Origin: Arthrobacter sp. ZGTC131
GTDB lineage: Bacteria; Actinomycetota; Actinomycetes; Actinomycetales; Micrococcaceae
Length of the DNA: 64,000 nt
Assembly: GCF_002929275.1 (NCBI RefSeq)
Contig: NZ_PJIK01000011.1
Location: 1 to 64,000 of the forward strand
Reading direction: 5' to 3'
The notes below the pieces were generated by a model, which had not been told where the DNA came from, ran no database searches, and worked only from the letters and a program-made list of their open reading frames with translations. Positions 1 to 7,906 of this stretch are shown here, in pieces; the stretch's first letter is position 1; every line of letters starts with the position of its first letter. A program made the position numbers and the translations under genes.

Positions 1-303
1 GCCGGGACGGGCATCCGGCGGGTCCGGCTCAGCAGGTCCAGCGGCGATGTCCAGCTGTTCCGCCCCGGGCTGTCCGTTGCCGAACTGACCCAGCCGGGCC
101 AGCCCGCGCAACGGATTTCGCTGCCCCGCCGCAGCCTGCGGGACTGCCTCGCCGAAGAACTCCGCCGCCTGGATCCTGACGAAGTCTTCGGCGAAGTGGT
201 CCGGACATTGGAGCGGCCACGCAAGAATACCGACGCCCTCGGAACCGAACCTGCCGATCGCGAACTGGCTGACATCCTGCTAGGGCGCTTAGTCCATGCC
301 TAG
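1..303 (+). CDS. opcA: C-terminal end of OpcA-like glucose-6-phosphate dehydrogenase assembly protein (5' end outside window)
   Basis: The first reading frame is open from base 1 to a TAG at 301-303 and encodes about 100 residues. It contains LPRRSLRDCLAEELRRLDPD, which matches the C-terminal end of OpcA, a redox-responsive activator of glucose-6-phosphate dehydrogenase. The preceding stretch (VRLSRSSGDVQLFRPG) fits the last beta-strands of that family. The protein ends about 35 residues beyond the motif. Only the C-terminal portion is visible, so intactness upstream cannot be judged. OpcA is usually followed by a 6-phosphogluconolactonase gene; here a small unrelated membrane protein follows, so this may be a second copy outside the usual pentose phosphate cluster. 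That last point is inference. Confidence 0.75.
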   Translation, partial: AGTGIRRVRLSRSSGDVQLFRPGLSVAELTQPGQPAQRISLPRRSLRDCLAEELRRLDPDEVFGEVVRTLERPRKNTDALGTEPADRELADILLGRLVHA

Positions 304-499
304 CGATCCATACGACTCGGTTATCCCAAGCGACTGGCTGCAGCCCAACGACTGCACCGAAAGCAAGTTGGTCGGAACCGGCTACTGCTACCCGGGACGG
401 AAGCTAAAGAAGGCCATCGAAGGATGGGTGGTCGGAATTCTTGGGGCCATTGCCATATTTGGAGTGATTTTTGCGTCCTTCGCGTATTCCTGCTGGTGA
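296..499 (+). CDS. small single-pass membrane protein, function unknown
   Basis: This is a 67-residue protein whose ATG lies inside the last codons of the upstream OpcA-like gene, so the two overlap by 8 bases. The first 40 residues are polar with two Cys residues (DCTESK, GYCYPG). Residues 45-66 form one hydrophobic helix (VVGILGAIAIFGVIFASFAYSCW) at the extreme C terminus, as in a tail-anchored protein. The ribosome binding site is weak (AGGG about 13 bases upstream). I recognise no family. The overlap with a real gene and the clean membrane helix argue for it; its short length argues for caution. Confidence 0.4.
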   Translation: MPSDPYDSVIPSDWLQPNDCTESKLVGTGYCYPGRKLKKAIEGWVVGILGAIAIFGVIFASFAYSCW

Positions 500-612
500 C
501 GCTATGCCTGCGCAGATGCGTATATCTAATTTAAGTCTCTGATATATGAGTCCTATACTAGATCTGATCCGCTGGCGGATCGATCGTTCAACTCGATGAG
601 GAGTGGAACAGC

Positions 613-1812
613 ATGAAGCAACTCGCGCACCGGCTCGAACGTCTGGGCACGGAAACCGCCTTCAGCGTCGCCCAAGCGGCGGCCGCCTGGAAAGCGAAGG
701 GGAACCTCGTGTACCCCTTCCACCTCGGCGACATCAACATCCCGACGGCCCCGCATATCGTCGAAGCTATGAACCGAGCCATCGCCGACGGCTATGCGGG
801 CTATTGTCCCGGCCCCGGCATCCCGCAGTTGCGGGAGACCCTCGCCGACGACCTCGGGGCCCGCCGAGGTATCCAGTTCTCCCCCGACAACGTCGTCGTG
901 ATGACCGGCGGTAAGCCCGTCATAACGAAGTTCCTGCAAGCGGTCATGAACCCCGGCCAGGAAGTGCTCTATCCCAACCCCGGCTTCCCCATCTACGAAT
1001 CGCAGATCGAGTACCTCGGTGGCACGGCCGTGCCCTACGGCTACCTGCCCACGAGCCAGGGCTTCTCGATCGACCTCGACCGGGTGCGCGCATCGATCAC
1101 CCCGAATACAGTCGCAATCATCTACAACGACCTGCAGAACCCCATCTCGGCCGAGTCGACGACGGCCGAGCGTGAGGCCATCGCGCAGCTCGCCCAGGAG
1201 CACGACCTCTGGGTACTCTCCGATGAGGCATACTTCGAGACGCGCTATGAGGGTGTCTCGAGCTCGATCGCGTCGCTTCCCGGCATGGCGGAGCGCACCG
1301 TGATCCTCTACACATTCAGTAAGAAGTTCGCCATGACCGGATCCCGCCTGGGCTGCGCTGTTGCCCCGATCGAGATCGCCAAAATTCTTAGCACACTCAA
1401 CACCAACGATGAGTCGTGCACGACGCATTACGTGCAATGGGCCGGCATCGAAGCGCTCCGTGGCACCCAGGAACCCGTGCAGCAGATGCTCGACATCCTG
1501 CGCGAGCGCCGGGATGCCGCATGCGAACTCGTGAACGACATCTCCGGCATGCACGTCGCCGTGCCGCAGTCGACGTTCTACCTTTTCCCCGACGTCACTG
1601 AGGTCATGGAGCGCATGGGTTACACGGCAGTTGGCGATTTCGCCTCCGCAGCCCTGTACGAAACCGGCGTCTCCTTCTGCACACGTGAACACTTCGGCCG
1701 CCGCCAGCCCGGCGAAGAGCGGCAGTACATCCGGCTCGCCTACTCGGGAATCGACGTCGCCGATATCCGCGACGGCCTCGGCCGCCTGCGCAAGTGGATC
1801 GAGACGGCATGA
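613..1812 (+). CDS. PLP-dependent aminotransferase, class I/II fold
   Basis: The 399-residue protein has the usual length of fold-type I aminotransferases. The N-terminal part shows HLGDINIPTAPHIVEAM and the substrate-loop pattern GYAGYCPGPGIPQLRE. NPGFPIYESQIEYLGG and IIYNDLQNPISA are the cofactor pocket segments, where the Asn of NP contacts PLP. FSKKFAMTGSRLGC carries the Schiff-base Lys in the S-K-x-F-x-M-x-G-x-R-x-G pattern. A GGAG about 9 bases before the ATG supports the start. The next gene overlaps by 4 bases (ATGA) and is a D-2-hydroxyacid dehydrogenase, so the pair probably turns an amino acid into its 2-oxo acid and then into the hydroxy acid. The substrate cannot be told from sequence. 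Confidence 0.85.
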   Translation: MKQLAHRLERLGTETAFSVAQAAAAWKAKGNLVYPFHLGDINIPTAPHIVEAMNRAIADGYAGYCPGPGIPQLRETLADDLGARRGIQFSPDNVVVMTGGKPVITKFLQAVMNPGQEVLYPNPGFPIYESQIEYLGGTAVPYGYLPTSQGFSIDLDRVRASITPNTVAIIYNDLQNPISAESTTAEREAIAQLAQEHDLWVLSDEAYFETRYEGVSSSIASLPGMAERTVILYTFSKKFAMTGSRLGCAVAPIEIAKILSTLNTNDESCTTHYVQWAGIEALRGTQEPVQQMLDILRERRDAACELVNDISGMHVAVPQSTFYLFPDVTEVMERMGYTAVGDFASAALYETGVSFCTREHFGRRQPGEERQYIRLAYSGIDVADIRDGLGRLRKWIETA

Positions 1813-2768
1813 GCCGGGTCGTCGTCACGGGACGTGTACCCGAAGCCGCAATCGAGAAGCTGCGCGCCGAGCACGAAGTCGATGCCTGGCAGGGTCCGGA
1901 GTCGATTGGCCGCGAGGAGCTCCTGCGCCGGGTGGCCGGGGCCGATGCCGTGGTGAGCCTGCTCACCGAACGCATCGACGCCGAGCTGCTCGACGCCGCC
2001 GGCCCGCAGCTCAAAGTGGTCGCGAACGTCGCCGTGGGCTATGACAACATCGACGTGCCTGCCTGCACCGAACGGGGCATCGTGGCCGCCAACACCCCCG
2101 GCGTGCTCACGGATGCCACAGCCGACATCGCCTTCGGCCTCATCCTCATGGCGACCCGCCGGCTTGGCGAGGGGGAACGGCTCATCCGCTCCGGCAAGGC
2201 CTGGAAGTGGGGCATGTTCTTCCTGCTCGGCAGCAGCCTGCAGGGCAAGACCCTCGGCGTCGTCGGCATGGGCGGCATCGGCCAGGCCACCGCACACCGG
2301 GCTAAGGCCTTCGGCATGGAGATCGTTTACCAGTCGCGAAGCGAGATCGATCCCGGGATCGCCGCCGAGCTGGGCGCCCGGCGGGTCGAGCTCGACGAGC
2401 TGCTGGCCGTCAGCGACGTCGTTTCGCTGCACTGCCCTTACGGGCCGGCCACGCATCATCTGATCGGCGCCGGGCAACTTGCGGCCATGAAGAGCTCGGC
2501 ATACCTCGTCAACACCGCGCGCGGACCGATCGTCGACGAAGGAGCGCTTGCTTCCGCGCTTCGCGAGGGGCAGATCGTGGGCGCCGGGCTCGACGTTTTT
2601 GAGAACGAGCCCAGCGTGCACCCCGGATTGCTCGAGCTCGACAACGTTGTGCTCGTACCGCACCTCGGCTCCGCCACGGTGGAGACCCGGACCGCCATGG
2701 CGATGCTCGCCGCCGACAACGCCCTCGCCGTGCTCAGCGGCGAACGGCCGCCCGCACCGATTAATTAG
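1809..2768 (+). CDS. NAD(P)-dependent D-2-hydroxyacid dehydrogenase (glyoxylate/hydroxypyruvate reductase type)
   Basis: This 319-residue enzyme belongs to the D-isomer-specific 2-hydroxyacid dehydrogenases. The Rossmann loop is GVVGMGGIGQATA. The catalytic triad is seen as Arg in NTARGPIVDEGAL, Glu in VFENEPSVHPGL and His in LVPHLGSAT. It would reduce a 2-oxo acid to a D-2-hydroxy acid or run in reverse. I chose the ATG that overlaps the upstream aminotransferase stop as ATGA (translational coupling). An in-frame ATG 15 bases earlier exists but lies deeper in the upstream gene. The coupling suggests the aminotransferase product is the substrate; this is inference. Confidence 0.87.
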   Translation: MSRVVVTGRVPEAAIEKLRAEHEVDAWQGPESIGREELLRRVAGADAVVSLLTERIDAELLDAAGPQLKVVANVAVGYDNIDVPACTERGIVAANTPGVLTDATADIAFGLILMATRRLGEGERLIRSGKAWKWGMFFLLGSSLQGKTLGVVGMGGIGQATAHRAKAFGMEIVYQSRSEIDPGIAAELGARRVELDELLAVSDVVSLHCPYGPATHHLIGAGQLAAMKSSAYLVNTARGPIVDEGALASALREGQIVGAGLDVFENEPSVHPGLLELDNVVLVPHLGSATVETRTAMAMLAADNALAVLSGERPPAPIN

Positions 2769-3076
2769 TGGCAACGGGCGCCGACGCGCCCAGCCGAGTT
2801 TCAATGATGGCGGGCAATGCCGAGTCTGCCGCCGGCCCTCCGTCGTGCGCGGGGGCAGACGGAGCTTGTCCACCCCCATCACGCTGCGTGACGGACACCG
2901 GCGTCGGCCGCGATAGGATCTACGCTCCAGATCCCTGCCGTCGCACCTCGAAGATCACCCGCGTCGACGGCAACGTCATGTTGTGCCCGTGACTTGGAAC
3001 TATGAACAGATGTTGGCCACTCACGACCAATACGACAGAACCGAACGCGGAACCGCGCGACACACCCACAGCAGTC
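2769..3076. other. intergenic stretch without a recognisable gene
   Basis: After the dehydrogenase stop I see no credible gene. A 74-codon frame starting at 2768 has no family resemblance and no ribosome binding site. Around 2866 there is one near-match to a DnaA box (TTGTCCACC). The stretch leads into the leftmost island repeat. Confidence 0.5.
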
Positions 3077-3364
3077 GGAGGGCCCACAAGCCAGGACCCT
3101 GAACCCGCCCCCACACCGAATAAGCCTCGCGGCGACCAGGCCGCAGCCCGCGAACCTAGCGTCAGAGGGACGCCACCACAAACCTTGTCCACACGTTAAA
3201 GCCAAAGACCCCTCTGACGAGGGGCCATGCTGTGCCCGAGGTGGGACTCGAACAGCCTTCCAGCCCTTGCAAACTCTGGGAACTCCCGAAAACACGCGGA
3301 ATCCGAGGCCGTTCGGCCAATGTACGACCGAGTCCGACGACCAAAGTGTGCGCATTGTCCAAAC
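3077..3364. repeat. leftmost att-like repeat: tRNA-Leu 3' end core with both arms
   Basis: The core at 3233-3252 reproduces the 3' end of tRNA-Leu (TGCCCGAGGTGGGACTCGAA). To its left, 3077-3232 resembles the sequence just left of the real tRNA (50193-50348): both contain GGAGGGCCCACAAGCCAGGA and the hairpin CCCCTCTGACGAGGGG. To its right, 3253-3364 resembles the arms at 10589-10699 and 31168-31278, ending in a decayed palindrome at 3346-3364. An exact DnaA box (TTGTCCACA) lies at 3185-3193. A flank-core-arm layout is what a site-specific insertion at the tRNA would leave at its outer boundary. This copy is the most diverged, as expected of the oldest. Confidence 0.8.
3204..3224 (-). terminator. 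decayed copy of the tRNA-Leu terminator hairpin
   Basis: CCCCTCTGACGAGGGG is identical to the hairpin left of the tRNA-Leu gene at 50325-50340. Read on the minus strand, the T-run after it is broken (TCTTT instead of TTTTT), so it is probably a non-functional relic carried in the repeat. Confidence 0.6.
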
Positions 3365-3499
3365 CGCCTTTCTGAAAGATTTTAAGCGACTCCAAGCGAC
3401 TGCCGTGCCCTCCCTTCAGGGGGCGCGGCAGTTCTTTGTTGTGCCGAACGCGCTTTCGGGTCAGCGCTGCCAGCCGCTGCGGGTCCGCAGTGCAGCCGA

Positions 3500-3682
3500 T
3501 CACGATGTCTCAGCCTTGTGCCAAGTGGAGTTGCGGCTGGCGGAGAGTGTCTTTCCGATTCCTGTCTGACCGAAGCAGATACGGATGTGCTGGCGGCGCA
3601 CCGGATCGACGAATTCAACGAATCTGCGGTGCTCGAGGCCTGGGTCGCCGGGTCGATTGAACCTTCGCCGACTCACCGACAA
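3500..3682 (-). pseudogene. fragment of a transposon-type AAA ATPase
   Basis: A minus-strand frame of about 60 codons contains RRFVEFVDPVRR and a Walker A motif FGQTGIGKTLSA. The spacing resembles the ATP-binding partner protein of transposons (TniB/IstB/MuB-like, 'FVEF-DAVRR...GPPGVGKTLSAR'). Walker B and the rest are absent. It sits just inside the leftmost att-like repeat and is a remnant of a mobile element. Family assignment rests on one short segment. Confidence 0.45.
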
Positions 3683-3709
3683 ACGAACTGCCTTCGGTAA
3701 ACCCGTCCT

Positions 3710-4638
3710 TTAGACTGCGCGGATCGAAATGAGCTCGTAGACGATGGCCGCGCTCATTGCCGGCCCGCGGCAGGTCAGTTGGCGCGGCGGGGCGTGGCGG
3801 GCCTGCAGTTCGACGTCGACACGCGCCGGGCGAGGCGGGGTGCTGGTGATGCGGATCCGCCAGTAATCACCGTCGCGGGAGGTCTCGACCACCCTGTAGT
3901 CATTCCGGCCGGCCGGGCCGAAACGCCTGAGCGTGGCCGCGACAGCGGCCTGCTGTGCTGGGAAGAGATCCGTGTAACCGCGCAAATACTCCGCGTGGAT
4001 ACGGCCGGCGAGGTGCTCTTCGATCGTGACGACGGACGACTCAGCGTCCAGATTCCCGTAGTACACGCCGTCGGGCGCGACAACGACATTGCCTGCGAAC
4101 CTGTCGCCGCCTACATGCGAGCATTCCCACACCAGCTCCGGCCAGCGCTCAGTCAGCGCACGTCCCACGGGCCGTCCCCACACGGCACAGCATTGGTCAT
4201 GTTGACCGTGAGTGCAGACCAGGATGACGGGCGGATGGCCGAGCGTTCCGGGGAGGCTGAGGGCTCTGGCGATCTCCGCCAGATCCTCATCCTTGCCCCA
4301 CGTTCCCCATTGCTGACGATAGGCACCGGAGTTCTCGTGGTGCAGTACTGCCCAATGGCTCTGCCCCTCACGGCGGCGGGGGCCGGGCCGTCTCACCAGC
4401 AGCACCCGCGCCCGCGCCGCCTTCGCGGCGGAGAGCACGAGTGCTTTGGTCTCAGGCTCGAGATCAAGCCCTTCAAAGCTATTGAGAGGCCACCGGCCCC
4501 GGTACTCGATGAGGACCCAGACGACGCCGTGGGACGCTGTTCCTGCAATCGGGTCGCCGCGCAACCGGGCGCCTTCAGAGCAGAAGAAGCGCTCCGTGGC
4601 CGCCACTGCGGCGAACTCACTGCCTGGATCACTGTTCA
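3710..4638 (-). CDS. sucrase/ferredoxin-like thioredoxin-fold [2Fe-2S] protein
   Basis: The protein (about 309 residues from the start chosen here) carries the signature of the Suc_Fer-like family: CTHGQHDQCCAVWGRP followed by WECSHVGGDRFAGNVVV and APDGVYYG. These are the Cys and His/Gly-rich segments that hold the iron-sulfur cluster in a thioredoxin-like fold. The frame is open back to 4696, but a TTG at 4638 overlaps the end of the upstream JmjC gene by only 10 bases and gives LNSDPGSEFAAVAATERFF, a better coupled start. It is the third gene of a minus-strand operon after an Asp-rich repeat protein and a JmjC/cupin oxygenase. A role in feeding electrons to, or acting alongside, that oxygenase is inference. 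Confidence 0.8.
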
Positions 4639-5834
4639 ACGGGAACGAGGACCCCCGCGCGCAACAGTCTTTCAACAAGTTCAACGCCGAGATCACTCGC
4701 GGTGTGAATCTCCCCGTCGAGCAGGCGCGTTACAGAAGGCCGATCAGTCGCTGGGAAGTCGAGCCAACCCACGCGCGTGGTAAGGCGCAATCCCTCCAGG
4801 CGTGCTTCCAGTGCATCGCGAAGCCGGACCACAGACTTGGGGCTTAGGCCGTCGACAGCGGCGAGCTGGGCCAACGGTCCCAGCGGTGCCGGGCGTCCCT
4901 GTCCTCGCCGGGTGCGGTGGAACAGGGCAGTGGTATCAGCGTCAGCGAGGGCGGCCGCCAGTCGCCCACGGACGACGTCGATCTCCCCTTTTGGCCCGTC
5001 CACGCCCAAGGGCAACGTACGGCGCATCTCGGGATCGTCACACAGCGCGGCGAGCGCGGCCTGCGCGAGCTGTTCGGCCAATGCGTAGCGGGTCCAACTG
5101 TGGATTCCAAGCGTGAGGTGGATGGAGACCTCGCCCTGCGCCTGGGCGGCATGCAACCAGCCACGCGGCAGGTAAAGGACATCCCCTGGCTCAAGCACCG
5201 TGTCGATATAGGCCTCGCCTTTCGCGGCCTCGGCCACGGTGGAGCGGCGATCGGTCCAGGGTTGATCACGCAACGGGTCCGTGTGAACCGGCTCATGGAT
5301 GATCCAGCGCTTTGTCCCCTCAATCTGCAGGACGAAGACGTCGTGGACGTCGTAGTGATCGTCGAACCCACGGTTCTGAGGCGGCGTGATGTAGGCATTG
5401 GCCTGCACCGGATGTCCGAGCTCGGTGCTCAGCCTGCTGCTGAAGTCCGTGACGGGCTCCCAGGTGCGGTGCAGTGCCTGCAGCACGAGCGTGGCACCGT
5501 CCGCGAATTTGCGCCAAAGCGCTGTGTCGTCGAGCTGGTCAGAAATGGTGGCGCCGACGCCGGCGGGTGAGGTGAATGACGAGTCGGGAAATGTAGTGCC
5601 GCCCTTGGCAACGCGGAGAAAAGGTGTGCGCAGTCCACGGCGCGAGACCAGTTCGTCGACGGATTTGGCAGAGAACAGATCGGAGAAGTCGCTTGCGCCA
5701 CGCGTGAGCAGCGCCGTGCGCCCCCAGACGTCGTCGGCGAACCTCTCACGGCCAATCTTAATCAGGCGTGTCTCCAGGACCCCGCCGCTTTCCAAGGCGT
5801 CGGGGTCCTGAAAGTCCGTGCGGGTGGTGCTCAA
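4629..5834 (-). CDS. JmjC/cupin-fold Fe(II)/2-oxoglutarate-type oxygenase (ribosomal-oxygenase-like)
   Basis: This 401-residue protein resembles the ROX/YcfD/MINA class of JmjC protein hydroxylases. The metal site is visible as HYD in FDDHYDVHDVFVLQ (H-x-D) and the distal His in LYLPRGWLHAA. The pattern 'vFvLQieGtKrW' between them is typical of the family. The C-terminal third (from about residue 280) fits the winged-helix or dimerisation region of ROX proteins. The start is TTG, only 3 bases after the TAA of the upstream repeat protein, so the two are probably translationally coupled. Members hydroxylate side chains of proteins or peptides. The adjacent Asp-rich repeat protein is the obvious candidate substrate, which is inference. 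Confidence 0.82.
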   Translation of the reverse strand: MSTTRTDFQDPDALESGGVLETRLIKIGRERFADDVWGRTALLTRGASDFSDLFSAKSVDELVSRRGLRTPFLRVAKGGTTFPDSSFTSPAGVGATISDQLDDTALWRKFADGATLVLQALHRTWEPVTDFSSRLSTELGHPVQANAYITPPQNRGFDDHYDVHDVFVLQIEGTKRWIIHEPVHTDPLRDQPWTDRRSTVAEAAKGEAYIDTVLEPGDVLYLPRGWLHAAQAQGEVSIHLTLGIHSWTRYALAEQLAQAALAALCDDPEMRRTLPLGVDGPKGEIDVVRGRLAAALADADTTALFHRTRRGQGRPAPLGPLAQLAAVDGLSPKSVVRLRDALEARLEGLRLTTRVGWLDFPATDRPSVTRLLDGEIHTASDLGVELVERLLRAGVLVPVEQ

Positions 5835-5837
5835 AAT

Positions 5838-6173
5838 TTAGATGCCCCGTTCCGCGGCTCCCCCATCGGCTCCTCCGTCAGCTCCACCGTCGGCACCGCT
5901 GTCAGCACCCCCGTCGGCACCGCTGTCAGCACCCCCGTCGGCACCGCTGTCAGCACCTCCGTCGGCTCCGCTGTCAGCACCTCCGTCGGCACCGCTGTCA
6001 GCACCCCCGTCGGCACCGCTGTCAGCACCTCCATCGGCACCGCTGTCAGCACCTCCATCGGCTCCGCTGTCAGCACCTCCGTCGGCTCCGCCATCATGCA
6101 TGCCGGGGACCCCTGCCGCGCCACCGTCCGCGGGGCCTTCCTGCTGGCTCGGATCCTGCTCTGGACTGGTCAT
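5838..6173 (-). CDS. Asp/Gly/Ala octapeptide-repeat protein, candidate modified peptide precursor
   Basis: The 111-residue protein starts at an ATG with a strong ribosome binding site (GGGAGG, 4 bases before it). Residues 1-25 are a polar leader-like part (MTSPEQDPSQQEGPADGG). Then a perfect octapeptide GGADSGAD is repeated eight times, flanked by GGAD units, and the protein ends AAERGI. The DNA repeat unit is 24 bp with synonymous differences (GTC/ATC, ACC/TCC), so it is under coding constraint rather than recent slippage only. It lacks Cys and aromatics, and nearly every fourth residue is Asp. It is followed 3 bases later by a JmjC oxygenase. I propose it is the substrate (for example Asp hydroxylation). 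An acidic structural or metal-binding protein is the alternative. Confidence 0.7.
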   Translation of the reverse strand: MTSPEQDPSQQEGPADGGAAGVPGMHDGGADGGADSGADGGADSGADGGADSGADGGADSGADGGADSGADGGADSGADGGADSGADGGADSGADGGADGGADGGAAERGI

Positions 6174-6549
6174 GCTTCCTCCCGAGGATCGAATCGCTAG
6201 GATCAGCACCGTTGCCGGCGCCTGATCACCCAACCGGGCGATCCTTCACCGGCACCGCCCGTGATCACCCTAACGGCACAGGCCAGTCCTGGGAACAACC
6301 TTCTTTTACAACTCAGGTAGATTCAGAACTGGGACAGTCCTATTTGGCCGGCCGGCACGGCCATCCCGTCCCCGTTATGAGATTGACTCCAGTGCGCATC
6401 GGCGCCGGGAAACACTGCTGCCTGCAAGATTGAGCAGCTGCAAAGACATCATTTCTAATATGGACTCGATACCGCCGTCGGGGCGCCGGCCAGGTCGAAC
6501 ACAAGCGGTGCCGGTTCCAAAGATGCGACCCGCTTGGCGTTTTCGCCCT
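6174..6549. other. upstream region of the Asp-repeat operon
   Basis: No gene is evident. It should contain the promoter of the minus-strand operon. A structured segment near 6223-6270 has CGGGCG and CGCCCG arms bracketed by two TGATCA sites. Confidence 0.4.
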
Positions 6550-7072
6550 TGAACGCGCGGTCCATGTACCCCACGGAGTCAGCCTCTGCGCTCAGGCCTA
6601 GCGCATCCTCCCGCCACTGGGAGATGGCGTCGGCAACAAGCTGCAACCGTTGGTTTGGCTGCGCCCCAACATTGATTCCGCCGCTAAAGTCCTGGACTTC
6701 TGCGGTATCAACGCCACCGATGCTCTTCTGACATCACGGGGGCGCAGTTTCCGCCCCCTGTTGCGTTGCGAGGAAATCGATGACTGGCCGGATGCCGTTA
6801 CTACCGGTACTCGGAACACGACGACAGCATCCATGAAACCCCCACCCACTCCGGCATCGGCACCGCCGACTACAACTCATCCACTACTACTGTGCAGGTC
6901 TCGGTGTGCCCCGTGCCCCCGGGCGCGATTTCGAAGCTGTGGGAACTGTGCGACCTCCGCAACGACCCCACTGAGGTCCTTAACGTAGCGGACGACCCCG
7001 GATACGTCGGAATTCGCGCCGAGCTCGAGCTGAAGCTCGCCGAGTACCAGCGTCACTACGACCCGACCGGAA
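6550..7072 (+). pseudogene. C-terminal remnant of a sulfatase, frameshifted
   Basis: Three frames must be joined to read it. One gives NIDSAAKVLDFCGI and GRSFRPLL (the 'vDlaPTlLdlaGi...QGrSl.pLL' segment of arylsulfatases). Another gives YSEHDDSIHETPTHSGIGTADY. The last gives LWELCDLRNDPTEVLNVADD and AELELKLAEYQR, the closing 'yELYDLenDP-E--NLAdd' block. The N-terminal catalytic part with the formylglycine Cys/Ser motif is missing. It is clearly a decayed fragment of cargo in unit A. Confidence 0.65.
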
Positions 7073-7562
7073 GCCCCAAGTGTGGACAACGTCCACAGGC
7101 CGGTGGAAGGCATCAGGAACAGGTCGTTACTCCTCACCCACCCCTCGGACATAACAAAAGGGACGGTATCGACCAGGTTGATTGGCGATGGAAGACGCTT
7201 CAAAAAGGGCTTTGCCAAGGGCCCGCAGGTTGGCCGTGGTTCGGGAAACCGCCACGAGGCGGCGCCTGCAAAGGGCGGCAAGAGATTCCCTAATCCGGGC
7301 AAGGCGGCCGAGCTGGTCGAGCGCGACGACAGTCCTGTCCGTAAAGCCGTCCTCGCCTCCGAGGACGCCATCAACAGTGCGCCAGGAGTTCGTGTACTTC
7401 GATCATGGGTGGAAATCCGTTCAGTGGTTTTCCATCCCATGTGTGCGGCGCCGTTTGCCGCCCTCCCCCAACGTCCTTTCGGGCGCAGAAGGCCGGGGCG
7501 TGTACCGGAGGGCCCAGCTCCATACACATGAAGGCAGACATTCCCTACCCCGGAAGGACATC
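7073..7562. other. no recognisable gene; one DnaA-box-like palindrome
   Basis: Only short overlapping frames without family resemblance are present. At 7080-7097 lies GTGTGGACAACGTCCACA, an inverted pair of DnaA-box-like sequences of the same type as those closing the att-like repeats. Confidence 0.5.
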
Positions 7563-7855
7563 ATGAGCACCCTGATCGCACATCCCCGGCACCGTGTCAC
7601 TGAACGGGTCGACCCCTCGCTGATGACCGGGACGGACCCATACGAGTTGGCTTCTGCGTCAGCGAGTACTGCAACAACGGCCGCAGCGAGATCGCCTCCT
7701 AGGAGCTGGGCAACGGGCTAAACGCATTCATCAGCTACTCCCTGGCCCGTGGCTTCGCCGTCGTCGTACGGGACCTGAACGACCGGGAGCTGTTCGCTTC
7801 CCGGGTCGCGGACGAGGCGGAAATCCGGAGCGTCCTCAGCAACTACCTCACCTAG
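7563..7855 (+). pseudogene. broken small gene, function unknown
   Basis: An ATG at 7563 with GGAAGGAC just upstream opens MSTLIAHPRHRVTERVDPSL. After about 28 codons the sensible frame shifts by one base, giving GFCVSEYCNNGRSEIAS, then an in-frame TAG. It continues as NAFISYSLARGFAVVVRDLN to the stop at 7855. Together the pieces read like one protein of about 97 residues. I do not recognise a family. Confidence 0.4.
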
Positions 7856-7906
7856 GCCGTCCAGCGCAGGGGGCCGGTGGTCCGACCCCCTGCGCTCTCA
7901 AATGAG

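Noticed and set aside
553-1692. 379-codon minus-strand open frame
   Set aside because: It is fully antisense to the aminotransferase and shows GC-driven composition without motifs.
2768-2992. 74-codon frame after the dehydrogenase
   Set aside because: It overlaps the upstream stop by one base but lacks a ribosome binding site and any natural-looking sequence.
2879-3355. Recurring short protein reading (VFSGVPRVCKGWKAVRVPPR and variants) at three places
   Set aside because: It is the translation of the shared att-like repeat arm on the minus strand, at 3.2, 10.6 and 31.2 kb. The repeat is DNA-level conservation, not a gene family.
5860-6100. 24 bp tandem repeats resembling a CRISPR array or minisatellite
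   Set aside because: There are no spacers. The repeats are contiguous, in frame and synonymous-variable, encoding the GGADSGAD protein with a strong ribosome binding site.
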